Shown here in pieces: positions 28,913 to 38,129 of a stretch of 44,839 nucleotides of DNA. The notes under the pieces are model-generated. The model searched no databases. It saw nothing but the letters and a program-made list of their open reading frames with translations, and had not been told where the DNA came from. Origin of the DNA: Coriobacteriales bacterium (lineage in GTDB: Bacteria; Actinomycetota; Coriobacteriia; Coriobacteriales; Atopobiaceae); contig JAQXQO010000035.1 in assembly GCA_029101205.1 (NCBI GenBank), positions 1 to 44,839 of the forward strand, read 5' to 3'. Made by a program: the position numbers and the translations under genes. The number at the start of each line of letters is the position of its first letter. Position 1 is the stretch's first letter.

Positions 28913-30780
28913 GAGCGCGCCTCCTCTATCTGGTTGTGCACGCCCAGGGTGGGACATACCCCGCATCCCGTGCAGCTGGTCCTGGTGCAGTCCGGCGTCG
29001 TCACGCCCTGTTGACCGCGCCTCCACTCCCTCTGGAGGTATCCCTTCAGGACGCCGGGCGACGTGTGGTCCCACGGCAGCCGCGCGTTCAGGTCGAACGA
29101 CTCGGACGCCACGTCGGTCAGGTCGATGCCCACCTGCCGGGCGGCCTCCTGCCAGCGCTCGTAGGAGAACTGGTCGGTCCACGCGTCGAAGCGGCAGCCG
29201 TGCTGCCAGGCCGCATAGATGAGGTCGAAGCCCGCGCGGCCCATCTTTGACAGGACGGCCTCCACCTGGGAGGTCTGGGCGTCATGGTAGCTGATCCTGA
29301 TGGCGCGGTCGGGCGCCGAGTGCAGAAGCAGGTCCTGGCGACGGCGCACCTCGTCCATGCGCAGCTGGCCCGACCACTGGAAGGGCGTGTGCGCCTTCGG
29401 CACGAAGACCGCCACGCTGATGGACACGCTGACGCCGGAGCGCGGGCCCAAGATCTTCCTGCCCACCTGCAGGACCTCCTCGGCCAGGCGCGTGATGCCC
29501 AGCACGTCCTCGTCGGTCTCGGTGGGGAGGCCCATCATGAAGTACAGCTTCATGCGGCGCCAGCCGTTCTTGAACGCGTTGGTGGCGGCATCGATGAGGT
29601 CCTGCTCGGTCACGTTCTTGTTTATGACGTCGCGCAGGCGCTGAGAGCCGGCCTCGGGGGCAAACGTGAGGCCGGCCTTGCGAGAGGCGCCCACGCAGCG
29701 CGCCATGTCGACGCCGAACGAGTCCAGGCGCTGCGAGGGGATGGAGACCTTTACGCCCGTACCCTCCAGGTCGGAGTCCAGCCTAGTCAGGATCTCCTTG
29801 CACTGCGAGTGGTCGGTCGTCGACAGCGACGACAGCGAGCACTCGTCGTAGCCCGTGGCGCGCAGGCCCTTCTCGACCGCCTGCACCACCTGGTCGGCGG
29901 GGCGCTCGCGCACCGGGCGATACGTCATGCCCGCCTGGCAGAAGCGGCAACCGCGGGCGCAGCCGCGCAACACCTCTACCGACAGTCGGTCCTGGATGAG
30001 CCCCATGTAGGGAATGACCTTCTGGCACACGGGGTCGGTCTGCGCGAAGTCCTGGTAGCTGTGCTTCAGGATGCGCTCGGGGGCACCCGAGCCGGGGATG
30101 GGCACGGCGTAGCCCCAGCGCGTGGACGTCTGGTCCACGACCACCTGGTACAGGCTCGGCACGTAGACGCCGGGGATGCGCCCCAGGTTGCGCACGATGT
30201 CCGCACGTGGCAGGCCCCGGGCGCGGCCGTCGCGCACCGTCTGGGCCATCAGCGTGATGGCACCCTCTCCGTCGCCCAAGAGCACCGCGTCGAACATGGG
30301 GGCCACGGGCTCGCAGTTCCACACCGATGGTCCGCCGGCTATGACGATGGCGTCGTCTTGGGCCCTCTGGCTGGCTCGCACGGGGATGCGCGCCAGGTCC
30401 AGGGCCTCGACGATGTTCGTGCACGCCATCTCGTGCGCCAGCGTGAAGCCCACCAGGTCGAACGACGCCACAGGCGCGGATGACTCCAGCGCCAGAAGCG
30501 GCAGGTCGGTCTTGCGCATGAGCTCGATCATGTCGACCCAGGGCAGGTACGCGCGCTCGCAGCTGATGCCGGGGGCGCGGTTGAGCTCGTTGTACAGGAT
30601 GGCCAGGCCCAGGTTGGGCTGGCCCACCTCGTACACGTCGGGATAGATGACGCAGGCGTGGAACGGGCCATCCTGGCTCTCGCAGGCACCCCACTCGTGG
30701 TCCAGGTAGCGGCTGGGCTTCGAGACCTTCGCCAGCAGCGGCTCCAGCCTGCTATACAGGTCCTCGCGCTTCAGCCTCAT
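28909..30780 (-). CDS. B12-binding-domain radical SAM protein (TIGR03960-like)
   Basis: Start MRLKREDLYSRLEPLLAKVSKPSRYLDHEWG; radical SAM motif LRGCARGCRFCQAGMTYRPVRER. Confidence 0.92.
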   Translation of the reverse strand: MRLKREDLYSRLEPLLAKVSKPSRYLDHEWGACESQDGPFHACVIYPDVYEVGQPNLGLAILYNELNRAPGISCERAYLPWVDMIELMRKTDLPLLALESSAPVASFDLVGFTLAHEMACTNIVEALDLARIPVRASQRAQDDAIVIAGGPSVWNCEPVAPMFDAVLLGDGEGAITLMAQTVRDGRARGLPRADIVRNLGRIPGVYVPSLYQVVVDQTSTRWGYAVPIPGSGAPERILKHSYQDFAQTDPVCQKVIPYMGLIQDRLSVEVLRGCARGCRFCQAGMTYRPVRERPADQVVQAVEKGLRATGYDECSLSSLSTTDHSQCKEILTRLDSDLEGTGVKVSIPSQRLDSFGVDMARCVGASRKAGLTFAPEAGSQRLRDVINKNVTEQDLIDAATNAFKNGWRRMKLYFMMGLPTETDEDVLGITRLAEEVLQVGRKILGPRSGVSVSISVAVFVPKAHTPFQWSGQLRMDEVRRRQDLLLHSAPDRAIRISYHDAQTSQVEAVLSKMGRAGFDLIYAAWQHGCRFDAWTDQFSYERWQEAARQVGIDLTDVASESFDLNARLPWDHTSPGVLKGYLQREWRRGQQGVTTPDCTRTSCTGCGVCPTLGVHNQIEEARS

Positions 30781-31931
30781 GCCGTGGCACCTCCTGGCGT
30801 CAGCACGATGTAGCCATCGTCGGGTTCGTCGTCGGCATCGGCGCCGTCGTCGGGAACGACATCCACCACGGCGGTGCCGTCCACGTCGTGCGCCTGGGCA
30901 GCTCCGCGCCTGGCCTCGACCTCGCGCGCAGCCTGCGCGGCACCCTGAGCCACCTGCTGAGCGTGCTCCAGAAGGCCGGCCCAGGGACGTCGCGCCGTCG
31001 CGCCCTCGTCGGATGCCGCCTGCGCCTGCGCGGCAGCGCTCTGTACATCCGCCGGGGCGGCGCCCACCAGCGAGCGGATGGACTCCCCCACGCCCAGCGG
31101 GTCCTCCCCGAAGCGCAGCGCCAGGGCGCGGCCCGTGGCGACGCTGCCCGCGTAGCCCACGGCACCCCTGACCACGAACCCCAGGCCGGGTACGTGCGAC
31201 GTGATGGCGCGCGAGACGGCGCGGTACGCCAGGCCTGCGCACACGACGGCGGCCAGCTCGGCCACCCTGGAGGCGGACATGCCCTCGCCGTGCGCGGCCG
31301 CTATGTCGAATGCCAGCTTCGACTGGTTTGCCAGCATGATGGGCAGGTCTGCCCCGTGGAGCACGTCCACCGTGCCCACGGCTGCGTTGCTCAGGGCGCA
31401 GCGCTGGATTAGCCGCTCGGTCTGGGCCTCCCGGCAGAACACGAAGTTTGCCGCGACGCTGACGGGGTCGGCGCTGACGTCCAGCATCCACGCGCACAGG
31501 CCGTCCAGCAGCTGGTCGGCCAGCGACCCTATGACCGGGCGCACCAGGGCCGCCTCGTCGGGTCCCAGGCTCGCGTCCGGTACGTCCAGGCTCGTCTGCG
31601 CGCACACCGACACGGGCACGGCGCGCGTGGCGTACTCCACCATGGCGGAGCGCACCAGCTGGTCCGAGCCGCCGGCCAGGACTATGGCCATCTGCGCCGC
31701 AGAGACGTCTGCCGTCGCCTGCAGGTCCTCCAGGTCGCGTACGACGACCTCCGAGGCACCCATCTGCGGCACGAGCGCGCCCTTCACGGCCTGCGCCAGC
31801 CAGCGTGGCACCTGGGCGTCCACCCACACGTGCACCACAAGCGGAACCCCCAGGCTGGCCCAGGCCTCGCGGCCCTTTGCCATGACCTCGGCGACCCTTC
31901 CCATGGGTATGCGAAAGCGCATCCTACTCAC
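30777..31931 (-). CDS. Conserved protein with a DUF697/YcjF-like hydrophobic region
   Basis: ALSNAAVGTVDVLHGADLPIMLANQSKLAFDIAAAHGEGMSASRVAELAAVVCAGLAYRAVSRAITSHVPGLGFVVRGAVGYAGSVATGRAL. Confidence 0.6.
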   Translation of the reverse strand: MSRMRFRIPMGRVAEVMAKGREAWASLGVPLVVHVWVDAQVPRWLAQAVKGALVPQMGASEVVVRDLEDLQATADVSAAQMAIVLAGGSDQLVRSAMVEYATRAVPVSVCAQTSLDVPDASLGPDEAALVRPVIGSLADQLLDGLCAWMLDVSADPVSVAANFVFCREAQTERLIQRCALSNAAVGTVDVLHGADLPIMLANQSKLAFDIAAAHGEGMSASRVAELAAVVCAGLAYRAVSRAITSHVPGLGFVVRGAVGYAGSVATGRALALRFGEDPLGVGESIRSLVGAAPADVQSAAAQAQAASDEGATARRPWAGLLEHAQQVAQGAAQAAREVEARRGAAQAHDVDGTAVVDVVPDDGADADDEPDDGYIVLTPGGATA

Positions 31932-31989
31932 CCCTAGAACCTAGAAATCGAAGCGCGCTGCGGGCATGGCGGCACGAGTCCGCAAGCCC

Positions 31990-33267
31990 CTAGCCCGCCT
32001 TCGTTCGATGATGCCACACGGACTGTATGAGCCCCATGGACGCCAGCTGCGTCAGCATGGAAGAAGAGCCAAAGCTGACGAACGGCAGCGGGATGCCCGT
32101 GATGGGCATGATGCCGATGCACATGCCTACGTTCTCCAGCAGCTGGAACAGCCACATGGACACCACGCCCACGATGACGAGCCTGCCGAAGCACGAGTCG
32201 GTGCGCATGGCCAGCCCGATGCTCGAGAATACCATGAGGCCGAACAGCAGGAGGAGGAACAGGGCACCCACAAAGCCGAACTCCTCGGCCAGCAGTGCAA
32301 ACACGAAGTCGGTGTGCGCCTCGGGCAAGAAGCCCCCGCCGGCCTGGCTGGCGTTTCCGATGCCCTTGCCCAGAAGGCCGCCCGAGCCCACGGCGATCTT
32401 TGCCTGGGTCAGGTTGTAACCGTCGCCCGTGGGATCCACCGACGGGTCCACGAACACGATGAGCCTGTTCAGCTGGTACTGCTTCAGGATGTGCGGAAAG
32501 CCGTCCGTCATGGACGTGGCCACGACGAAGGCGGCGCCCACCACGATGAGCCCCAGCGTCGCGAGCACCCATCTCTTCTTGGCCCCGCCGCAGATGATGA
32601 TGGAGGCGCCCATTACCAGCACGATGAGGCCGGTGCCGAGGTCGGGCTGCGTCAAGATCAGCACGAACGGCACGCACAGGGCGGCGCACAGCTTGACGTA
32701 GTCGCGAAACGAGTCGATGAGGCCGTTGTACTCGGAGGCGAGGGAGGCCATCAGAAGGATGGTGACGGGCTTCGCGAACTCGGACGGCTGCAGCGTGGCG
32801 CCTATAAGCGGGATCTTGATCCAGCCGGTCATGCCCTTGGCGGAGTAGCCCAGACCGGGCACCGAGGGCAGAAGCATCAGCACCACGTCGATGATCATGA
32901 GCACCTTCGCCTTGCCGGCAAGCCGGCGGTAGTCGTAGTGCCACACGAACGCCGCCACTATGAGGCCGAGGGCTATGCCCATGAGCTGGCGCGGAAACGA
33001 CGCCTCTTCGATGGACAAAGAGGCCGACCAGATGATGACGGCACCGTAGGCCACCAGCACCAGGTTCGGGATGAGCTCCGGCAGGTAGAACATGCTGGCA
33101 AAGCCATGGCTTTGCAGGCGAGGTGTCGAGTCGTGATGCGCGCGGCCGTCGGGGCGGGGCATGACGAGGCCCGAGAGGGCGTCCTTGAAGCGGTCGGTCG
33201 CGTTGTGACCGCCTGCTGCCATAGTCCCCGGCCCGGACAGTCGGGTTCTTGTGCTCATGTGTGCCAA
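31990..33267 (-). CDS. rodA: Rod-shape SEDS protein RodA
   Basis: Multi-pass SEDS protein; WIKIPLIGATLQPSEFAKP, FILILTQPDLGT-like, GIPLPFVSFGSSSML; next to PBP2. Confidence 0.92.
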   Translation of the reverse strand: MAHMSTRTRLSGPGTMAAGGHNATDRFKDALSGLVMPRPDGRAHHDSTPRLQSHGFASMFYLPELIPNLVLVAYGAVIIWSASLSIEEASFPRQLMGIALGLIVAAFVWHYDYRRLAGKAKVLMIIDVVLMLLPSVPGLGYSAKGMTGWIKIPLIGATLQPSEFAKPVTILLMASLASEYNGLIDSFRDYVKLCAALCVPFVLILTQPDLGTGLIVLVMGASIIICGGAKKRWVLATLGLIVVGAAFVVATSMTDGFPHILKQYQLNRLIVFVDPSVDPTGDGYNLTQAKIAVGSGGLLGKGIGNASQAGGGFLPEAHTDFVFALLAEEFGFVGALFLLLLFGLMVFSSIGLAMRTDSCFGRLVIVGVVSMWLFQLLENVGMCIGIMPITGIPLPFVSFGSSSMLTQLASMGLIQSVWHHRTKAG

Positions 33268-33276
33268 CCTCCCTTG

Positions 33277-35325
33277 CTACGTGTCGGACGAGGACGAGAT
33301 GGGCGCGCAGCTCTTTGCCACCGTGTCGGGCTCGCCGAATATGGCGCCCATGACGTCGCGCACCACGTACATCGCGCTGTTGGAGCCCCAGGTGGCGTCC
33401 TCGATGGCGGAGGCCACGACGTACTTCGGGTCGTCTGCGGGGGCGTATGCCACGAACCAGCCCGTGGGCTGCTTGTTTGCCACCTCAGCGGTACCGGACT
33501 TGCCGGCGATGGTCTCGCTCATGGTGTCCCAGTGCTTGGTCTGCCACTCCGCCTCCTTGTAGATGACGCCCTGAAGGCCCTGGTGCACCAGCTCCATGTA
33601 CGAGCTGTCCTCGGAGACCGTCAGCTCCTGGCTGGGCACGTAGTCCACGACCGAGCCCGTGCCTGCAGCCGACTTGATGCACTTCAGCACGTGCGGGCGC
33701 CAGATGGTGCCTCCGTTGGCGATGCCCATGTAGGCACAGGCCATCTGCAACGGCGTCACCAGAAGATCACCCTGGCCGATGCACAGGTTTGTCCAGTCTC
33801 CACCCTTCCAGGTGCGGTCGTCGTCCGAGTAGTTGGAGTAGTACTCCCACTTCCACTCGGGCGTGGGCACGCGGCCCGCTCCCTCGCTGGGAAGGTCGAT
33901 GTCCTTCTTTGAGCCGAGGCCCCACTCCTTGAACTTCGCCTGAAGGTTCTCGGGCTCGCTCGACAGGTAGAAGCCCTTGCCGATCTCGTAGAACACGACG
34001 TCGCACGAATAGGTGATGCCGTTCTGCAGGTCTATGTTGCCGTGGCCCGAGTGCTTCCAGCACCACTGGCCCGCACCCGAGCCCAGCCCCGTCCACCATC
34101 CTGTGCAATCGAAGATGGTGTCGGCCGTACAGATGCCGTTGTCCAGGGCGGCGAAGGCCACGATCGGCTTGATGGTGGAGGCAGACGGGTACTGGCCCGA
34201 GATGACGCGGTTCAAAAGCGGGTAGCCGTTCTCCTCGCTCGAGAGTGACGTCCAGTCGTCGTTCGAGATGCCGCCCACGAATATGTTGGGCGAGAACGTG
34301 GGCGCGCTGGCCATGGCCAGCACCTCGCCGTTCGTGACGTCCAGGCACACGACCGAGCCCGCGTTGCACGTGGACGTGGCGTTCTTCTGCACCAGCTTGA
34401 TGACATTGGCCAGGGACTCCTCGGCTGCCTTCTGCAGCGCGGCGTCTATCGTCAGCACGACGTCGGAGCCGCTGGTGGGAGCCACGTACGTGGAGTAGTC
34501 CAGCACGTTGCCGTTGGCGTCCACGTACACGTCCTGCTCGCCGCGCACGCCCTGCAGCACGTTCTCGTACTGGTACTCCACGCCCGACTGGCCCACGATG
34601 TCGCCGGACTCGTACTCGATGGCACCCTCGTCGTCCGAGTTGTTGCTAGCATCCAGCTGCTCGTTCGTCACGGTGCCGGTGTAGCCCACCACGTGCGCCG
34701 CAAGGTTTCCCATGGGGTAGTAGCGGGATGTGCGCTGCTCCACGTCGACGCCATCGAACATGTTTGGGTGCTCGCCTATGAAGGCGACGACACGCCTCGA
34801 GACGTCAGAGGCAACCTTGCGCGCCGACTGAGCGCCCTCGGTCGTGTCCTCGATGTTCCTCTTTACCGCGACCACGGGCATGCCGATGAGGTTTCCCAGC
34901 AGCTGCAGCTCGATGTCGTTGCTGGCCACGTCGGAGCTGGCGACCACCGTCTCCGACGGGCGGTTCGACACGATCTCGACGCCGTTGCGGTCCAGGATGC
35001 GACCGCGCGGGGCGGCGACCGATATGGTGCGCGTGCGGTTGGACTCCGCCTGGCTGGTGTAGTCGTCGGAGTGCAGCACCTGCATGTCCCACAGCCGAGC
35101 CAGCAGCGCCACGATGACGCCGCCGCCAAAGATGCCGAGCCCCTTCAGCCTGCCGTGCGAGCGCTCCTCGCCCGACGTGTCGTTGCCGCCGGCGGCGCGC
35201 GGGGCTGAGCCGCCGATGTCCATCTTGAACCGGGCGTCGCCCTTGCTGTAAAAGATGAACGCCACGACAAGCACCGCGATGGCCAAAACGGCCACGATGG
35301 CCAGAATCACCGAAAAGACGCCCAT
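33277..35325 (-). CDS. mrdA: Penicillin-binding protein 2 (class B transpeptidase)
   Basis: AAPRGRILDRNGVEIVSNRPS; SxxK in SASTIKPIVAFAALD; SCD; KSGTAE. Confidence 0.93.
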   Translation of the reverse strand: MGVFSVILAIVAVLAIAVLVVAFIFYSKGDARFKMDIGGSAPRAAGGNDTSGEERSHGRLKGLGIFGGGVIVALLARLWDMQVLHSDDYTSQAESNRTRTISVAAPRGRILDRNGVEIVSNRPSETVVASSDVASNDIELQLLGNLIGMPVVAVKRNIEDTTEGAQSARKVASDVSRRVVAFIGEHPNMFDGVDVEQRTSRYYPMGNLAAHVVGYTGTVTNEQLDASNNSDDEGAIEYESGDIVGQSGVEYQYENVLQGVRGEQDVYVDANGNVLDYSTYVAPTSGSDVVLTIDAALQKAAEESLANVIKLVQKNATSTCNAGSVVCLDVTNGEVLAMASAPTFSPNIFVGGISNDDWTSLSSEENGYPLLNRVISGQYPSASTIKPIVAFAALDNGICTADTIFDCTGWWTGLGSGAGQWCWKHSGHGNIDLQNGITYSCDVVFYEIGKGFYLSSEPENLQAKFKEWGLGSKKDIDLPSEGAGRVPTPEWKWEYYSNYSDDDRTWKGGDWTNLCIGQGDLLVTPLQMACAYMGIANGGTIWRPHVLKCIKSAAGTGSVVDYVPSQELTVSEDSSYMELVHQGLQGVIYKEAEWQTKHWDTMSETIAGKSGTAEVANKQPTGWFVAYAPADDPKYVVASAIEDATWGSNSAMYVVRDVMGAIFGEPDTVAKSCAPISSSSDT

Positions 35326-35328
35326 GCG

Positions 35329-35889
35329 CTACAGGCCCTTCGTGGAGTAGTGCCCGCCACCGCGCGGACGGCGCACACGACGGGTGCGCGCGCCGCCGCG
35401 CGCGTCACGGGCGAAGAAGTACCCAAAGGGCAGGAACACGACGAACGTCAGGGCAAAGGACGGGAGGGCCCGAATCACCAGCACGTCCGTCAGGGACGAC
35501 GCCTGGCCCACCATCAGCATGGCAAAGTGGTATGCCACCTCCACGGCCAGGCAGCCCAGACCAAACGTGACCAGGCACTGGGGCAGACCGTCCGCAAAGC
35601 GGTTGCGCTCCTCGATGCCCAGCACGTAGGCCATGATCGTCAGCAGCATGGCCATGAGCCCAACGGGGCCGGTCGTGCACAGGTCGTACACCAGACCGGC
35701 AAAGAAGCCCGCCAGGACGCCGCGCCTGCCACCAATGCTGAGCGCGTAGCACGCCGCATACACCAGGGCGAAGTTCATGCGGCCCTCGCCCAGACCCAGG
35801 TTGGGGGCAACGCCCACCTGCAGAAGCAGGCACAGCAGCGCCATGACCAGCGAGGCCACGCGGTTCTTGTTTTCATCGGTTACCTGCAA
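35329..35889 (-). CDS. mreD: Rod shape-determining protein MreD (TTG start likely)
   Basis: Small polytopic membrane protein in mreBCD-mrdA order; ORF track start overruns mreC. Confidence 0.85.
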   Translation of the reverse strand: MQVTDENKNRVASLVMALLCLLLQVGVAPNLGLGEGRMNFALVYAACYALSIGGRRGVLAGFFAGLVYDLCTTGPVGLMAMLLTIMAYVLGIEERNRFADGLPQCLVTFGLGCLAVEVAYHFAMLMVGQASSLTDVLVIRALPSFALTFVVFLPFGYFFARDARGGARTRRVRRPRGGGHYSTKGL

Positions 35890-35905
35890 AGGAACGCTCC
35901 CCTCG

Positions 35906-37030
35906 CTATCCTGCCGCGGAAGTACTTGATGAGTTGTCGGAGCCGCTTGCTGACGAGCTGCCACCCGTCGACGTCGAGCTGCCGGAGTTCGTCGAGGACG
36001 ACGTGGAGCTCGAGCTGCCAGAGCCCTGCGAAGAAGAGCTGTCGGAGGAGCCGGACCCATCCGTGGACGAGGAGTCGGAGCTCGTGCTGGTCTCGCCCGA
36101 TGACTGCTGAGCGTCGGCCTCAGCGATGTCGTCCGCAGAAGCCTGCTGGTCGGAGGTCAAAGACGTCACGACCCAGACTTCCTCGTAGCTGTCGGCGGTG
36201 CTGTAGGGCTCGACCACGATGTCGTAGTACAGGGCGCCCGGCGTCTTGTTGACGCTGGTGACCTTGCCCATGGGCAGGCCCTTCGGGAACACGCCGCCCA
36301 AGCCGCTGGTTACGACGACGTCGCCCACGTTGACCTCCTGGTCCGTGCGGATGAGGTTCAGGTGCAGCGTGCCGTCGGCAGAGCCCTCGACCATGCCCTG
36401 CGCTCGGGTGGACTGGATCATGGCCGACACCGAGGAGTTCTCGTCGGACAGCAGCCTGACGGTGCAGGAGTCAGAGGCCACCTGTATGACCTGACCGACC
36501 GCGCCGTAGGCGTCAAACACGGGCATGCCAACGTCCACCCCGCCCGAGGTGCCCTTGTCCAGCGTGATGGTGCGCGTCCACGAATCGGTGGAGCCGCCGA
36601 TGACGTTGGCGGCGACCGACTGCAGATTGTACGTGTCCTGCAGGTTCAGCAGCTGCTGCAGGCGCTGCGCCGTCTGGCTGGACTCCTCCAGCTCGACGTT
36701 CTTTGCCTGCAGCTCGCGGTTCTGCTGCTCGAGGTCGGTCAGCGTGGCCTCGTCGGCCGTCAGGTTGCGGTATACGTTTCCCAGACCGACAAAGGGGGCG
36801 CTGATGCCGGCACCCACCATGCGCAGGGGCGTCGTGATGGTCTGAAAGCCGTAGCGCATGCTGGTAAAGACGCCAGATCCCGACTCGTGCGAGCTGACCG
36901 TGAACATGACCAGCGACAGAACAACAAGCAGGACTGTCACGAGACCAGCCCTGCCGTTAGATTCGCTTCTTTTGAAACCGCCGTTTGCCCCGTTGGGATG
37001 GGGCGTGCCCAGGCTAGGCATTTTTGCCAT
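35906..37030 (-). CDS. mreC: Rod shape-determining protein MreC with Ser-rich C-terminal tail
   Basis: TM, coiled coil (LTDLEQQNRELQAKNVELEE), beta domain DGTLHLNLIRTDQEVNVGDVVVTSGLGGVFPKGLPMGKV. Confidence 0.95.
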   Translation of the reverse strand: MAKMPSLGTPHPNGANGGFKRSESNGRAGLVTVLLVVLSLVMFTVSSHESGSGVFTSMRYGFQTITTPLRMVGAGISAPFVGLGNVYRNLTADEATLTDLEQQNRELQAKNVELEESSQTAQRLQQLLNLQDTYNLQSVAANVIGGSTDSWTRTITLDKGTSGGVDVGMPVFDAYGAVGQVIQVASDSCTVRLLSDENSSVSAMIQSTRAQGMVEGSADGTLHLNLIRTDQEVNVGDVVVTSGLGGVFPKGLPMGKVTSVNKTPGALYYDIVVEPYSTADSYEEVWVVTSLTSDQQASADDIAEADAQQSSGETSTSSDSSSTDGSGSSDSSSSQGSGSSSSTSSSTNSGSSTSTGGSSSASGSDNSSSTSAAG

Positions 37031-37048
37031 AGACGCTCCTTTGTGAGG

Positions 37049-38092
37049 CTACAGGCCAGCGCTCTGCACGAAGCCACCGGACAGCGCATTGGCCTCGAGG
37101 ACCTTCGCGCAGCCGTTGACAACGTTCTCGAGGGCGGTGGGGCTCACGTTCACGGGAACGCCCGTCTCCTCGCGCAGACGCTGGTCGAGGCCCCTCAGAA
37201 GGCCGCCGCCACCGGTCAGGAGGATGCCGTAGTACATGAGGTCGCTGGCCAGGTCGGGCGGCGTCGCGTCCAGCGCATCGCGCACGGTCTTCGTGACCTC
37301 GTCCAGGGGCTTGTCCAGGGCGCGCCTGATCTCCTCGCTCTCGATGCGGACGGTCTTGGGCATGCCGGTCATCACGTCGCGGCCGTTCACCTCGACGTCC
37401 AGTTCCTCGGCCAGAGGTGCCGCGGAACCGACCTTGATCTTTATGTCCTCGGCGGTGCGCTCGCCAATCGAGAGGTTGTAGACGTCACGCACGTGCTCCA
37501 GAATCGTCTGGTCGAACTCGTCGCCGGCGGTACGGATGGACTTCGAGACCACGATGCCGCCCATTGCGATGACGGCGACTTCGGTGGTGCCACCGCCGAT
37601 GTCCACGACCATAGAGCCCGTGGGATCCTCGATGGGTAGGTCCGCGCCGATGGCCGCCGCCATGGGCTCCTCGATGAGGTAGGCCTGGCGCGCGCCAGCC
37701 TGGATGGTGGCTTCGAACACCGCGCGCTTCTCGACGGACGTCACACCGGAGGGCACGCACACGACCACGCGCGGACGCGGCGACCAGGCATGGCGATGGG
37801 GCCGGGCCTTTTCGATGAAGTAGCGCAGCATGACCTCGGTCACGTCGAAGTCTGCGATGACGCCGTCCTTCAGGGGACGCTCCGCGATGATGGAGCCGGG
37901 GGTGCGGCCAATCATGCGCTTGGCGTCTGCGCCCACGGCGAGCACGCGGTCCTCGGTCTTGTCGATGGCCACGACGGAGGGCTCGTTCAAGACTATGCCC
38001 TCCCCGCGCGCGGAGACCAGCGTGTTGGCGGTGCCAAGGTCTATGGCGAGGTCGCCGCCGTACTCGCCGAACAAAGAGTCGAAGAACGCCAT
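37049..38092 (-). CDS. mreB: Rod shape-determining actin-like protein MreB
   Basis: DLAIDLGTANTLVSARGEGIVLNEPSVVAID, VVDIGGGTTEVAVIAMGGIVVSKSIRTAGDEFD. Confidence 0.97.
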   Translation of the reverse strand: MAFFDSLFGEYGGDLAIDLGTANTLVSARGEGIVLNEPSVVAIDKTEDRVLAVGADAKRMIGRTPGSIIAERPLKDGVIADFDVTEVMLRYFIEKARPHRHAWSPRPRVVVCVPSGVTSVEKRAVFEATIQAGARQAYLIEEPMAAAIGADLPIEDPTGSMVVDIGGGTTEVAVIAMGGIVVSKSIRTAGDEFDQTILEHVRDVYNLSIGERTAEDIKIKVGSAAPLAEELDVEVNGRDVMTGMPKTVRIESEEIRRALDKPLDEVTKTVRDALDATPPDLASDLMYYGILLTGGGGLLRGLDQRLREETGVPVNVSPTALENVVNGCAKVLEANALSGGFVQSAGL

Positions 38093-38129
38093 TTGTCCCT
38101 ATCCTTCGTGCAATCCTGTGGTTATGCTG

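Noticed and set aside
28909-31827. 972-aa minus ORF as one fusion protein
   Set aside because: N-terminal 350 or so residues are an out-of-frame Gly/Arg/Ala-rich reading of the DUF697-like gene; the radical SAM protein starts at MRLKREDLYS (30780).
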